DNA from: Bradyrhizobium sp. Ec3.3
GTDB taxonomy: Bacteria; Pseudomonadota; Alphaproteobacteria; Rhizobiales; Xanthobacteraceae
Length of the DNA stretch: 64,000 bases
Assembly: GCF_000472925.1 (NCBI RefSeq)
Contig: NZ_AXAS01000013.1
Coordinates: 62,001-126,000, forward strand
Direction of reading: 5' to 3'
The notes beneath the pieces are model-generated. The model ran no database searches. It was given only the letters and a program-made list of their open reading frames with translations, and was not told the DNA's origin. The position numbers and the translations under genes are program-made. Positions 26,637 through 34,741 of the stretch are shown here, in pieces. How positions within the stretch are numbered: the first letter of the stretch is position 1; each line of letters begins with the position of its first letter.

Positions 26637-27229
26637 CTGGGGCTCGCTGTCATGCGCTGCCGCGGCAGGCATACGGGCGAGGGATCAGACCACAGGCCGG
26701 GGCCGGCGAATGCCAGTACAGCAAAACGGATGTCCTCCGGGAAATCCTCCTCGACCACGCCCTTCTGCTCGAAGGCTTCCGCGAGCGCCGCCTTGACGCG
26801 CACGTCGAGCGGCGTCGAATACGCCGCGTTGGCCTGGTCGCGCTTCTGTTCGCTACAGAACATACCCATGGCCGGGTTCGGGCAGTCGTAGATCTTCATG
26901 TAGCCGCGCGCATAGGCCGACGTGGCCGCGATCAAATTGGCCTTCATCGTCCTGTCGCAAGGCGACATGGCGTAGGCGGTGCCGGCCTGCAAGGCGTCCA
27001 TGCGCAGCGCGTCGAGCTTCGGGTCCTTGTCGCTCATTGCGGTGTGCTCCGCCTCCCACGCCTTGCGCTCATACGCTTTCGCGCTCTCGTCGCCGAATGT
27101 TGCGGTGAGCGTCGGCTTCAACTCGCCGATCGGCGAATAGGAGGTGGTGGGAAATCCACGCAATGCCCAGGAGACGCCGACGAAGGCGGTGACGAAGGCC
27201 ATGCAGGTGAACAGGATGAAACGACTCAT
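26633..27229 (-). CDS. membrane-anchored hypothetical protein (198 aa)
   Basis: 198 residues with an N-terminal anchor MSRFILFTCMAFVTAFVGVS, then a helical domain with conserved-looking Cys: SPCDRTMKANL, YDCPNPAMGMFCSEQ. Both this and its coupled partner have the same layout (short cytosolic end, one helix, Cys-containing helical domain outside), which points to a joint role in the periplasm. No family recognised. Confidence 0.75.
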   Translation of the reverse strand: MSRFILFTCMAFVTAFVGVSWALRGFPTTSYSPIGELKPTLTATFGDESAKAYERKAWEAEHTAMSDKDPKLDALRMDALQAGTAYAMSPCDRTMKANLIAATSAYARGYMKIYDCPNPAMGMFCSEQKRDQANAAYSTPLDVRVKAALAEAFEQKGVVEEDFPEDIRFAVLAFAGPGLWSDPSPVCLPRQRMTASPR

Positions 27230-27337
27230 GCGGCGTACTCGAATTGACGTCGCACAACCTAGCCGTGTCTGGTTAAGAGATGCATGAAGCTGCGGGTTCC
27301 AGCCGGCGAAGGTAAAGGGAGTTCTAAGGCGGCCACA

Positions 27338-27562
27338 TCAGTTTTCGCGACCAGAATCCTTCGCCGTCTCACTGACTGCCTTGCGCAGACAATCGCGGCA
27401 CAGGCAATCTTCGGCGTCGGTCGGCATCGGCAGCCGCGCCGTCTCCTCGGCGCACCAGCAAGAGCCCGAGAGTGCGCATGAAAACGCCGTGCCGCAGCGG
27501 GAACACACGATTTGACGCAAAGGTGCGGCGGGGGCGGTGAGGATTTCTTTCCGATTTGTCAT
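27338..27562 (-). CDS. cysteine-rich CWC family protein
   Basis: 74 residues. Cys pattern of the CWC family: IVCSRCGTAFSCALSGSCWC, then DCLCRDCL. The arrangement suggests a small zinc-binding protein; function unknown. Ribosome-binding site not evident; the ATG at 27562 is the only good candidate. Confidence 0.8.
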   Translation of the reverse strand: MTNRKEILTAPAAPLRQIVCSRCGTAFSCALSGSCWCAEETARLPMPTDAEDCLCRDCLRKAVSETAKDSGREN

Positions 27563-27663
27563 CGTTGGCGCCGAAGCTTCGCTGACATTTTCATGCCGGG
27601 TTCATCATTGTCGGCGGTATAGTAGTCGGCGCGCATGCCGCAAGGAAGTGCAAGGACAGAACA

Positions 27664-29289
27664 ATGGCCCGCGATTCGCAAGCCGCACTCGTTGCACTCA
27701 ACCGGTTCGGTTTCGGCGCGCGCGGCGGTGCATCCGGCGATTTCATCAATGCGGCCTCCGACCCGCGCGGTTTCGTGAAGTCGGAGCTGGGCCGGCCGAA
27801 TGGCGTGCGGCTGGAAGCGCCGGGCCTGCAATCGACGCCGCAACTCGGCCAGGCCGTGTTCGAATATCAGGCGCAGGTGAAAGCGGCGCGCGAGGCCGCC
27901 GCCAAGTCCGGCACGCCAGGTGAATCGAAACCAGGTGAATCGAAACCTGGCGAAGCGAAACCAGGTGAAGGGCCGCCGCCGCAAACCCAGGGCGCGCCGC
28001 CGACGCCAGCCGATCAGAAGCCCGCAGCGCGCCGCAACCTGTCGCTCAACGCGGTTGCGATGGATATCGCCGGCCAGTCGCCGCAGATGAAGGCGTCTGA
28101 TGCGGCGGCAAAACCCGCTGATGCCATGCAGCCCAATGCGGCGCCGCCCGCCGCAAAGCCTGCGCCGCAGCCGCTGAATGTGATCCAGAAGACGTTTCGC
28201 GCCGAGGCCTTGGCGCGGCTGCAACGCGCCACGCTCGCCGATTGCGGCTTCACCGAGCGCCTGGTTGCGTTCTGGTCCAACCATTTCTGCATCTCGGCAG
28301 CCAAGGGCGAGCTGGCGCGGATCTGGGCCGGCTCGTTCGAGCGCGAGGCGATCCGCCCCCATGTGCTCGGCCGTTTCGCCGACATGCTGAAGGCTGTCGA
28401 ACAGCATCCGGCGATGCTGTTCTTCCTCGACAACCAGCAATCGCTGGGGCCGGATTCACGCGCGGGCCAGAATCGCAAGCGCGGGCTCAACGAAAATCTC
28501 GCGCGCGAGATCATGGAGCTGCATACGCTCGGCGTGAATGGCGGCTACACGCAGGAGGACGTCACCTCGCTCGCGCGCATCATCACGGGGTGGACTTTTG
28601 CGGGCCGGCAGGGCCGGTTGGGCGAGCCCGGCAATTTCGTGTTCAACGCCAATGCCCATCAGCCGGGACCGCAGGGGCTGCTCGGCAAGACCTATGACGC
28701 GGCGGGGCTCGCGCAGGGCGAAGCGGCGCTCGCCGATATCGCGCGCCATCCCTCGACCGCGAACTTCATCGCCACGAAGTTCGCCCGGCACTTCGTTGCG
28801 GACGATCCGCCGCCCGCGCTCGTGGCGCGCCTGCGCGACGTATTCACGAAGACCGACGGCGACCTCAAGGCGCTTGCGACGGCGCTCGTCGATTCCAACG
28901 AGGCGTGGACTGCGCCGCTGACCAAGATGCGCAGCCCTTACGAATTCCTGGTCGCCAGCGGCAGGCTGCTCGCGCGCGTGCCGGAAGATCCCGGACAATA
29001 TCTCAATAGCCTCAATCTGCTCGGACAGCCGCTGTGGTCGCCGGCCGGGCCGAACGGATTTCCCGACACCAACGCCGCCTGGGCTGCGCCCGAGGGCATG
29101 AAGCTCCGCCTCGACATCGCCGTCCAGATCGGCTCGCGGCTCAGCAACAACATGGACCCGCTCGATCTGCTGGAATTTGCCGCGGCGGATGCGGCTTCGA
29201 CCGAGACGCGGCGGACCATCGAGCGCGCGGAATCGCGCCAGCAGGCACTGGCGCTGCTCCTGATGTCGCCGGAACTGCAGAGGAGATGA
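27664..29289 (+). CDS. DUF1800 family protein
   Basis: 541 residues. The family begins with a short region around LVALNRFGFGARGGASGDFI and ends in a helical core; landmarks are RLVAFWSNHFCIS (about 198-210), RHEILGRFADMLK-like RPHVLGRFADMLKAVEQHPA, and LNENLAREIMELHTLG. Function unknown. A Pro-rich, variable segment with a tandem 15-base repeat lies at about 85-150. It is followed within 3 bases by the DUF1501 gene, the usual pairing. Confidence 0.93.
   Translation: MARDSQAALVALNRFGFGARGGASGDFINAASDPRGFVKSELGRPNGVRLEAPGLQSTPQLGQAVFEYQAQVKAAREAAAKSGTPGESKPGESKPGEAKPGEGPPPQTQGAPPTPADQKPAARRNLSLNAVAMDIAGQSPQMKASDAAAKPADAMQPNAAPPAAKPAPQPLNVIQKTFRAEALARLQRATLADCGFTERLVAFWSNHFCISAAKGELARIWAGSFEREAIRPHVLGRFADMLKAVEQHPAMLFFLDNQQSLGPDSRAGQNRKRGLNENLAREIMELHTLGVNGGYTQEDVTSLARIITGWTFAGRQGRLGEPGNFVFNANAHQPGPQGLLGKTYDAAGLAQGEAALADIARHPSTANFIATKFARHFVADDPPPALVARLRDVFTKTDGDLKALATALVDSNEAWTAPLTKMRSPYEFLVASGRLLARVPEDPGQYLNSLNLLGQPLWSPAGPNGFPDTNAAWAAPEGMKLRLDIAVQIGSRLSNNMDPLDLLEFAAADAASTETRRTIERAESRQQALALLLMSPELQRR
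27916..27972 (+). repeat. tandem 15-bp repeat in the DUF1800 gene
   Basis: Units CCAGGTGAATCGAAA, CCAGGTGAATCGAAA, CCTGGCGAAGCGAAA and a partial fourth encode PGESK PGESK PGEAK PGEG. A likely slippage-prone, length-variable linker. Confidence 0.85.
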
Positions 29290-29291
29290 CG

Positions 29292-30506
29292 ATGGATTGT
29301 GCCGAGAACCGGCTCCTCCCCTCGCGCCGCGCGCTACTGCTTGGCGGCGCCTCCTTCGCCGCCTGGGCCTACTTGCCGAAATTCGCGCGCGCGGCCGACG
29401 GTCGCGATCCCCGCCTGATCGTAGTGATCCTGCGCGGCGCGCTCGACGGCCTTGCGACCGTCGCGCCGGTCGGCGATCCCGATTATGCCGGCCTGCACGG
29501 CTCGATCGCGCTGACTCGCGACGGCGAGCACCCTGCACTCCTGCTGGATTCGTTCTTCGCGCTGCATCCGTCGATGCCGGAATTCGCGCGCATGTATCGC
29601 GACAAGCATGCCGCGGTCATCCACGCAGTGTCGACGCCCTACCGCGAGCGCTCGCATTTCGACGGCCAGGACGTGCTCGAAAGCGGCTATGCGGGGCCCG
29701 GCCGCGTGCAGTCCGGCTGGCTCAATCGCGCGCTGGAAGCGCTGCCGCGCGGCGAGCGCGTCTCCAGCGGGCTCGCGGTTGGACCGACCACGCCGCTGGT
29801 GCTGCGCGGGGCTGCGCCAACCGTCGGCTGGGCGCCGGTCGCGCTGCCGCAGGCCGATGACGACACCGCGATGCGGCTCGTCGATCTCTATCGTCACCGC
29901 GATCCTGCGCTTGCATCCGTGCTGTCGCAAGGCTTGCAGCTCGAGAAGGCCGCAAGCGGCGACGACATGAAGCCGAAGGGAGGCAACGCGGTCGCGCAAA
30001 TGCGCCTGGTCGCGAAGGGCGCCGCAAAATTGATGGCGGCCGATGATGGCCCGCGCATCGCCGCACTCGCGTTCGACGGCTGGGATACGCACGCCAACGA
30101 AGGCGGTGCGGTTGGGCGGCTCGCATTCCTGCTCGGCGGCCTCGACGGCGCGCTCGCCGAGTTCGAAAGCGGCCTGGGGGATCGCTGGCGCGACACGGTC
30201 GTGGTGGTCGCAACCGAATTCGGCCGTACCGCCCGCATCAACGGCACCGACGGCACCGACCACGGCACCGGCACCATCGCGCTGCTCGCCGGCGGCGCCG
30301 TGAAAGGCGGCCGTGTGATCTCCGACTGGCCGGGACTGAAGCTCGCCAACCTCTATGAGGGCCGCGACCTCAAGCCGACGACCGACCTGCGCGCCGTGAT
30401 CAAGGGCGTGCTGCAAGACCAGTTCGGCCTGAACGATCGCGTGCTCGCCGAGACCGTGTTCCCGGACAGCGCCAGCGCAAGACCGATGAGGGGGCTGGTT
30501 TCTTAA
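29292..30506 (+). CDS. DUF1501 family protein, Tat-type export signal
   Basis: 404 residues. The N-terminus has PSRRALLLGGASFAAWAYLP, a twin-arginine signal (RR followed by a hydrophobic stretch), so it should be exported folded. The core belongs to the alkaline-phosphatase-like DUF1501 family (LIVVILRGALDGLATVAPVG; IAALAFDGWDTHANEG; VVVVATEFGRTARING; TDHGTGTIALLAGGAV). AGGAG ends 6 bases before the ATG at 29292; an ATG at 29286 touches the same AGGAG and overlaps the preceding stop, but its spacing is poor. Unknown substrate; operates with DUF1800. Confidence 0.92.
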   Translation: MDCAENRLLPSRRALLLGGASFAAWAYLPKFARAADGRDPRLIVVILRGALDGLATVAPVGDPDYAGLHGSIALTRDGEHPALLLDSFFALHPSMPEFARMYRDKHAAVIHAVSTPYRERSHFDGQDVLESGYAGPGRVQSGWLNRALEALPRGERVSSGLAVGPTTPLVLRGAAPTVGWAPVALPQADDDTAMRLVDLYRHRDPALASVLSQGLQLEKAASGDDMKPKGGNAVAQMRLVAKGAAKLMAADDGPRIAALAFDGWDTHANEGGAVGRLAFLLGGLDGALAEFESGLGDRWRDTVVVVATEFGRTARINGTDGTDHGTGTIALLAGGAVKGGRVISDWPGLKLANLYEGRDLKPTTDLRAVIKGVLQDQFGLNDRVLAETVFPDSASARPMRGLVS

Positions 30507-30563
30507 CCTCTCCCCGCTCTTTCGCGGGGAGAGGTCGGATCGCGCAGCGATCCGGGTGAGGGG
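30507..30563. repeat. family B repeat, left copy flanking the DUF559 gene
   Basis: Hairpin CCTCTCCCCGCTCTTTCGCG-GGGAGAGG, then GGATCGCGCAGCGATCC and GGTGAGGGG. It begins at the base after the DUF1501 stop. Its GGTGAGGGG end points towards the DUF559 gene. Confidence 0.9.
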
Positions 30564-30570
30564 CAAGGCA

Positions 30571-30942
30571 ATGCGTAGCAACGATCAGAAGTCCATCCGA
30601 CTCGCACGTCGACTACGCGTCGATCAGACCGACGCAGAGACAGTCCTCTGGAATCGTATCCGCAGCCGCCGCATCGACGGCAACAAGTTTGTGCGGCAAG
30701 AGCCGATCATCGGCTTCATCTGCGACTTCGTCTGCCGCGAGAAGCGGCTCATCATCGAAGTGGACGGCGGGCAGCACAATGAATCTGCAGCAGATGCCGT
30801 CCGAGATGAACGGCTGAGAGAGAAGGGCTACAAGATTCTTCGCTTCTGGAACAACGACGTCCTCGGCAATATCGACGGCGTTCTGCGTACAATTCAGACC
30901 GAACTTGCGGATGCAGCCCCTCACCCCACCCTCTCCCCGTAA
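30571..30942 (+). CDS. DUF559 Vsr-like endonuclease, between inverted family B repeats
   Basis: 123 residues from the ATG at 30571 (a GTG at 30556 lies within the repeat). The PD-(D/E)XK-like core of DUF559 is present: AETVLWNRIRSRRIDGNKFV, GFICDFVCREKRLIIEVDGG with the catalytic Asp and Glu-X-Asp, QHNE, then GYKILRFWNNDVLGNIDGVL. The last residues, APHPTLSP, are encoded by the right-hand repeat, and the TAA stop lies in the loop of its hairpin. The gene therefore sits where the spacer lies in other family B pairs. Predicted nuclease, substrate unknown. Confidence 0.88.
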   Translation: MRSNDQKSIRLARRLRVDQTDAETVLWNRIRSRRIDGNKFVRQEPIIGFICDFVCREKRLIIEVDGGQHNESAADAVRDERLREKGYKILRFWNNDVLGNIDGVLRTIQTELADAAPHPTLSP

Positions 30943-30956
30943 GAACGGGGAGAGGG
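30917..30956. repeat. family B repeat, right copy flanking the DUF559 gene
   Basis: CCCCTCACCCCACC then hairpin CTCTCCCCGTAAGAACGGG-GAGAGG: inverted relative to the left copy. It includes the last coding codons of DUF559 and the stop codon. Confidence 0.9.
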
Positions 30957-30999
30957 AGTGAGAGAGCCGAATTCCGCTTACGTCAGGAGAAATCAAAAA

Positions 31000-31323
31000 A
31001 TGTACATCGCCATGAATCGCTTCCGTGTCGCCAAGGGGTCGGAAAAGGCCTTCGAGCAGGTGTGGCTGTCACGCGACACGCATCTGGACAAGGTGCCGGG
31101 CTTCATCGAGTTTCATCTGCTGAGAGGGCCGGAAGCCGAGGATCACACGCTCTATGCCTCGCATACCGTGTGGGCGAATTATGCGGCGTTCGAGGCCTGG
31201 ACCAAGTCGGAGGCGTTTCGCGCCGCGCATCACAAAGCCGGCGACAACAAGCCGCTCTATCTCGGCCATCCCCAGTTCGAAGGCTTTGAGGTAATGCAGA
31301 CCGTGGGGCGCGGCGCGAAATAG
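31000..31323 (+). CDS. IsdG-type heme-degrading monooxygenase
   Basis: 107 residues of the antibiotic-biosynthesis monooxygenase fold. Three residues match the heme-degrading triad of staphylococcal IsdG (N7-W67-H77): Asn6 in MYIAMNRFRV, Trp67 in FEAWTKSE, His77 in FRAAHHKA. Bradyrhizobium has such enzymes (HmuQ, HmuD), so a role in getting iron from heme is likely; the exact orthologue is not decided here. AGGAGA precedes the ATG. No heme-transport genes lie nearby, and the right DUF559 repeat is directly upstream. Confidence 0.82.
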   Translation: MYIAMNRFRVAKGSEKAFEQVWLSRDTHLDKVPGFIEFHLLRGPEAEDHTLYASHTVWANYAAFEAWTKSEAFRAAHHKAGDNKPLYLGHPQFEGFEVMQTVGRGAK

Positions 31324-31409
31324 AACATAATCCGGAGAAGTGTGGAGCGGTTTTCCCTCGCGACAAACGCGGTACGCGTTTGCGCGGAGATCAACGCTCA
31401 AACAACAAT

Positions 31410-31452
31410 CTAAAGCGCGATGACGATTCAACCTAATCTCATCGCGCTTTAG
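31410..31452. repeat. family F palindrome, likely bidirectional terminator
   Basis: CTAAAGCGCGATGA and TCATCGCGCTTTAG are perfect 14-bp arms around a 15-base spacer. It lies between the convergent heme monooxygenase and aldo/keto reductase genes. Confidence 0.75.
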
Positions 31453-31471
31453 CGCGCCGCGGTGCCAAGCG

Positions 31472-32413
31472 TCAGCGTTTGGTGATCCCGTCGATCTCGG
31501 CGAGCTCGTCCGTGCTAAGCTTCCAGGTGATCGCCTTGACGTTCTCCTCGACCTGCTCGACGCGGGTAGCGCCTGCGATCACGCTGGCCACCTGCGGACG
31601 CGCCGCCAGCCAGGAGAAGGCGAGCTCGACCATGGTATGGCCGCGCGCCTTGGCGAAGGCCTGGAGTTTCTCGACGATATCCTCGTTGCGCGGCGTGACG
31701 TAGCGGTCGCGCAACGCCGGCGCCTTGGCAAAGCGCGTATCGGCAGGCGCCGCCGCGCCGCGCTGGTATTTTCCGGTCAGAAGACCGCTCGCCAGCGGGA
31801 AGAACGGCAGGAGGCCAAGCTTGTACTCCTGCGCGGCCGGCAGCAGGTCCTTCTCGATGTCGCGCACCACGAGGCTGTATTCGTCCTGGCAAGAGATGAA
31901 GCGGCCGACGTTCATCGCACGCGCGGTGAACTCAGCCTCTGCGATACGCCAGGCCGGGAAGTTCGAATTGCCGATATAGCGGACCTTGCCTTGGCGCACG
32001 AGATCGTCGAGCGCGCGCAGCGTCTCCTCCAGCGGCGTCAGCGGGTCGTAATCATGCTGCTGGTAGAGGTCGATATAGTCGGTCTTCAGCCGCTTCAGGC
32101 TCGCCTCGACGGCGCTCATGATGTAGCGGCGCGAGGCACCCTGCTTGGTGCCGTCGCTCGCCATGGGCTTGGAAAACTTGGTCGCAAGCACGATGTTCTT
32201 GCGGCGGTCGCCGAGCACGTTGCCCAAGACCGTCTCCGAGCCGCCCATGCCGGCATAGATGTCGGCGGTGTCGAACAGGGTGATGCCGAGATCGAGCGCG
32301 CGGTGGATCACCTTGCGCGAGGTCTCCAGATCGGTGCGCTGGCCGAAATTGTTGCAGCCGATGCCGACGGCGGAGACGCGCAGGCCGGAGGCGCCGAGAT
32401 TGCGGATTTCCAT
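31472..32413 (-). CDS. aldo/keto reductase
   Basis: 313 residues, NADPH-type TIM-barrel oxidoreductase. N-terminus MEIRNLGASGLRVSAVGIGC, then LFDTADIYAGMGGSETVLGN (active-site Asp and Tyr) and VLATKFSKP (Lys), YIDLYQQHDYDPLTPLEETL (family signature), and the cofactor region SVIAGATRVEQVEENV. A longer frame to 32479 is not preferred. Substrate unknown. Confidence 0.92.
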   Translation of the reverse strand: MEIRNLGASGLRVSAVGIGCNNFGQRTDLETSRKVIHRALDLGITLFDTADIYAGMGGSETVLGNVLGDRRKNIVLATKFSKPMASDGTKQGASRRYIMSAVEASLKRLKTDYIDLYQQHDYDPLTPLEETLRALDDLVRQGKVRYIGNSNFPAWRIAEAEFTARAMNVGRFISCQDEYSLVVRDIEKDLLPAAQEYKLGLLPFFPLASGLLTGKYQRGAAAPADTRFAKAPALRDRYVTPRNEDIVEKLQAFAKARGHTMVELAFSWLAARPQVASVIAGATRVEQVEENVKAITWKLSTDELAEIDGITKR

Positions 32414-32666
32414 GAGAGGTCCTGTCAGAGGAACGTGCGGGCGAGGCCCCATTCTGACGGCCGTGCGCTCGACCAGCAAGGCGACGGCCGCGGTGCTGCC
32501 ATGCGCACAAAAAAATGCGGCCCCGGTCAGACGCGGCGACTGACGGGGACCGCTTGGGCGCTTGATCGGTGACGGGGGGCCTGATCAGGCGCAAGCGGGA
32601 GCCTAGTCCCGCAATGTTACGTGCGGGTGACAGCCTCACTTATCCACAGGTTGCAAAATTCCCGGG

Positions 32667-33122
32667 TCAGAAGATCTTGCGATAGACGATGAAACCGGAG
32701 CGCTCCGCCACCTTGTCGTAGAGGCGCTGCGCGGTGAGGTTGGTCTCATGCGTCTGCCAGTAGACGCGGGGCGAGCCCGCGGCCTTCGCGCGCTCGTACA
32801 CGGCGTAGATCAGCGCCGAGGCGACGCCCTGGCCGCGCGCGGCTTCCGCCGTGAACAGGTCCTGGAGATAGCAGGACGGCTCGATCGCCGTCGTGCTGCG
32901 GTGAAACAAATAATGCGTGAGGCCGAGCAACTGTCCGTCCTTGTCGGCGACCAGCGCATGCACGGGCTCATAGGCATCGAAGAAGCGCGCCCACGTCATG
33001 CGCGTGATCTCGCCCGCGAGCGCGGTCGTACCCGAGCGGCCGTAGAACGCGTTGTAACCGTCCCACAGCGGCAGCCATTGATCGTAATCTTGCTGGGTGA
33101 CGGCCCGAATGGTGAGGGACAT
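32667..33122 (-). CDS. GNAT family N-acetyltransferase
   Basis: 151 residues. Acetyl-CoA-binding motif A lies in the segment CYLQDLFTAEAARGQGVASA (Q/R-x-x-G-x-G/A pattern), followed by VYERAKAAGSPRVYWQTHE and NLTAQRLYDKVAERSGFIVY. The start MSLTIRAVTQQDYDQWLPLW is typical. Acceptor substrate unknown. Confidence 0.9.
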   Translation of the reverse strand: MSLTIRAVTQQDYDQWLPLWDGYNAFYGRSGTTALAGEITRMTWARFFDAYEPVHALVADKDGQLLGLTHYLFHRSTTAIEPSCYLQDLFTAEAARGQGVASALIYAVYERAKAAGSPRVYWQTHETNLTAQRLYDKVAERSGFIVYRKIF

Positions 33123-33206
33123 GAGAAAATTCCGCGATCGAGGAATGCGAGGCGAAAAGCCAGTACCTTCATTCATACGGGATGTTCGCCGCGCTGATCA
33201 ATCGCG

Positions 33207-34019
33207 CTATTCAGCGACGCGCAAATAACGGATCAGGTTGCGGCCGGTGGGATCGCGCAGCGAGCGATAGTAATCGGCGCGCGATGGCGTATCGGTGTGG
33301 CGGACGAGGTCGGTCACCGGCGTGTAGCTCAGCATGCGCCCGCCATCGGGCAGCGCGGCGCAGACGAAGCGCAGCACCTCGCCATTGCGGAGCTTGATAT
33401 TGATGGGCGTGGCGTCGCCGATCCTGACCATCTCCATGCGCTCGGCGATGAAGGCGCTCAGTTCGTCTTCCGGTAGCTCGAAGGCGCCCGTATCGCGGCC
33501 GTGATACATCAGCGCGATGAAGGGCGGCCGGCTCTCGGCCTTCTCGTCGGGCAGCGAGAAATAGTCGCGGAAGGCGCGGTTGATGAACTCGGCGCGGGTT
33601 TCTGCATCGAGCAAAACAATGCCGATATCGACCTGGTCGAGCGCCGCCGACAGGCGCGCCGCCGTGGCGTAGTGCCGGCGCTCCAGCGCAAAGGCGTCGA
33701 GCAGGCGCTCGCGCATCAGCCCGGTAATCCCTGCGGTGGCGGCTACCGTGATTGCCAGCAGGCCGAGCCGGACGAGATCGGTCGTGGTGTAGCCCGGCAC
33801 GCCACCGTGATTGAGCAAGAACAGCGCCGTGCCTATCACCGCAACAGTCGCACTGACCATGGCGGAGGCGAAGCCGGAGAGCGAGCCGGCAAAGGCAACG
33901 ATGCAGACGAACAGGGGTGCGGGTGCGGGGACGGGAAGATAACGATCGAGCAGGAGCGCCAGCAGCGCCGTCGCTGCCGTCAGCGCCGGACCGGGTATCG
34001 TACGCCATCCGAACCGCAT
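33207..34019 (-). CDS. membrane PAS-domain protein without output domain
   Basis: 270 residues. N-terminal membrane segments (about 10-105: TAATALLALLLDRYLPVPAP, LFVCIVAFAGSLSGFASAMV, LRLGLLAITVAATAGITGLM) then a linker helix and one PAS domain (about 125-240: LDQVDIGIVLLDAETRAEFI, FRDYFSLPDEKAESRPPFIA). No kinase, cyclase, diguanylate or DNA-binding domain follows; the frame stops after YLRVAE. It could be a sensory input partner. Confidence 0.8.
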   Translation of the reverse strand: MRFGWRTIPGPALTAATALLALLLDRYLPVPAPAPLFVCIVAFAGSLSGFASAMVSATVAVIGTALFLLNHGGVPGYTTTDLVRLGLLAITVAATAGITGLMRERLLDAFALERRHYATAARLSAALDQVDIGIVLLDAETRAEFINRAFRDYFSLPDEKAESRPPFIALMYHGRDTGAFELPEDELSAFIAERMEMVRIGDATPINIKLRNGEVLRFVCAALPDGGRMLSYTPVTDLVRHTDTPSRADYYRSLRDPTGRNLIRYLRVAE

Positions 34020-34195
34020 GGCCCTGTCTTGCTCCCTGACGAGCTAACGTGCGGAGATTGGCCGATCGTTGCATCGTTGCGGTGTGATTTCGCTTGCGAT
34101 GCTTAAGGCGTAGCTGCGGCGGCGCGCAGAGCTTTCTGCGGATTTTAAGCCAAGTCGCCGCGTGTTTGACCAAGCGCTACGCTGGCGTGCGCGCC

Positions 34196-34342
34196 TCACG
34201 CCACCACCTGACCGTGCACGGCCGGAATGTTCAGCGTCGAGGAGCCCGTGTTCTTGCGCGTGCCGGCGAAAATCAACAGCGATGCCGCGACCAGGATGGC
34301 CGCGGTCAGGGTCGCTGCAACGATGATCACCGGTGACTTCAT
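34196..34342 (-). CDS. small membrane protein (48 aa)
   Basis: 48 residues from the ATG at 34342: MKSPVIIVAATLTAAILVAA, a single hydrophobic helix (about 4-26), then a polar tail GTRKNTGSSTLNIPAVHGQV. A longer frame to 34429 gives no convincing N-terminus. Unknown function. Confidence 0.55.
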   Translation of the reverse strand: MKSPVIIVAATLTAAILVAASLLIFAGTRKNTGSSTLNIPAVHGQVVA

Positions 34343-34418
34343 CAATGTCCTGTCGCGGTGCCGGTCTGCGCAGGCCGGCAACGAAAGTGCCGAGTGGTGG
34401 CCCGGGATGGAACGAGGG

Positions 34419-34595
34419 TCAGCCCGCAAGCCCCATCGCCATGGTCGCCCGGGTCGTCATTACCGTCAGGGCGACGATCACGCACAGCGACAGCGCCGCG
34501 ATCGCGAGTGATGCCGCGACGGCACCTGTCAGCCGGGAAGAGACGACGGGGGCAGGTCGGCCCTGAAAGCCGACCATGCCGGACGCCCGAGCCAT
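34419..34595 (-). CDS. small membrane protein (58 aa)
   Basis: 58 residues: MARASGMVGFQGRPAPVVSS, hydrophobic helix LTGAVAASLAIAALSLCVIV-ALTV (about 22-46), tail TTRATMAMGLAG. GAAGGA precedes the ATG at 34595. Tandem with the 48-residue gene at 34196-34342; unknown function. Confidence 0.5.
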   Translation of the reverse strand: MARASGMVGFQGRPAPVVSSRLTGAVAASLAIAALSLCVIVALTVMTTRATMAMGLAG

Positions 34596-34741
34596 GGTCT
34601 AAATCCTTCAACGCGCGAGCGAATCACCCGCGACGCAAACCAATGTCACAATTTCAACCGGCAACATTTGGGCAGCGATCGCGCCGAACATGGCGAGATC
34701 GTGGCAAAAGTTAACGTTGTGCCCGGTATTCTAAAGTCCGC

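Noticed and set aside
27916..27972. CRISPR-like short repeats
   Set aside because: The 15-base units are directly adjacent and in frame, with no spacers.
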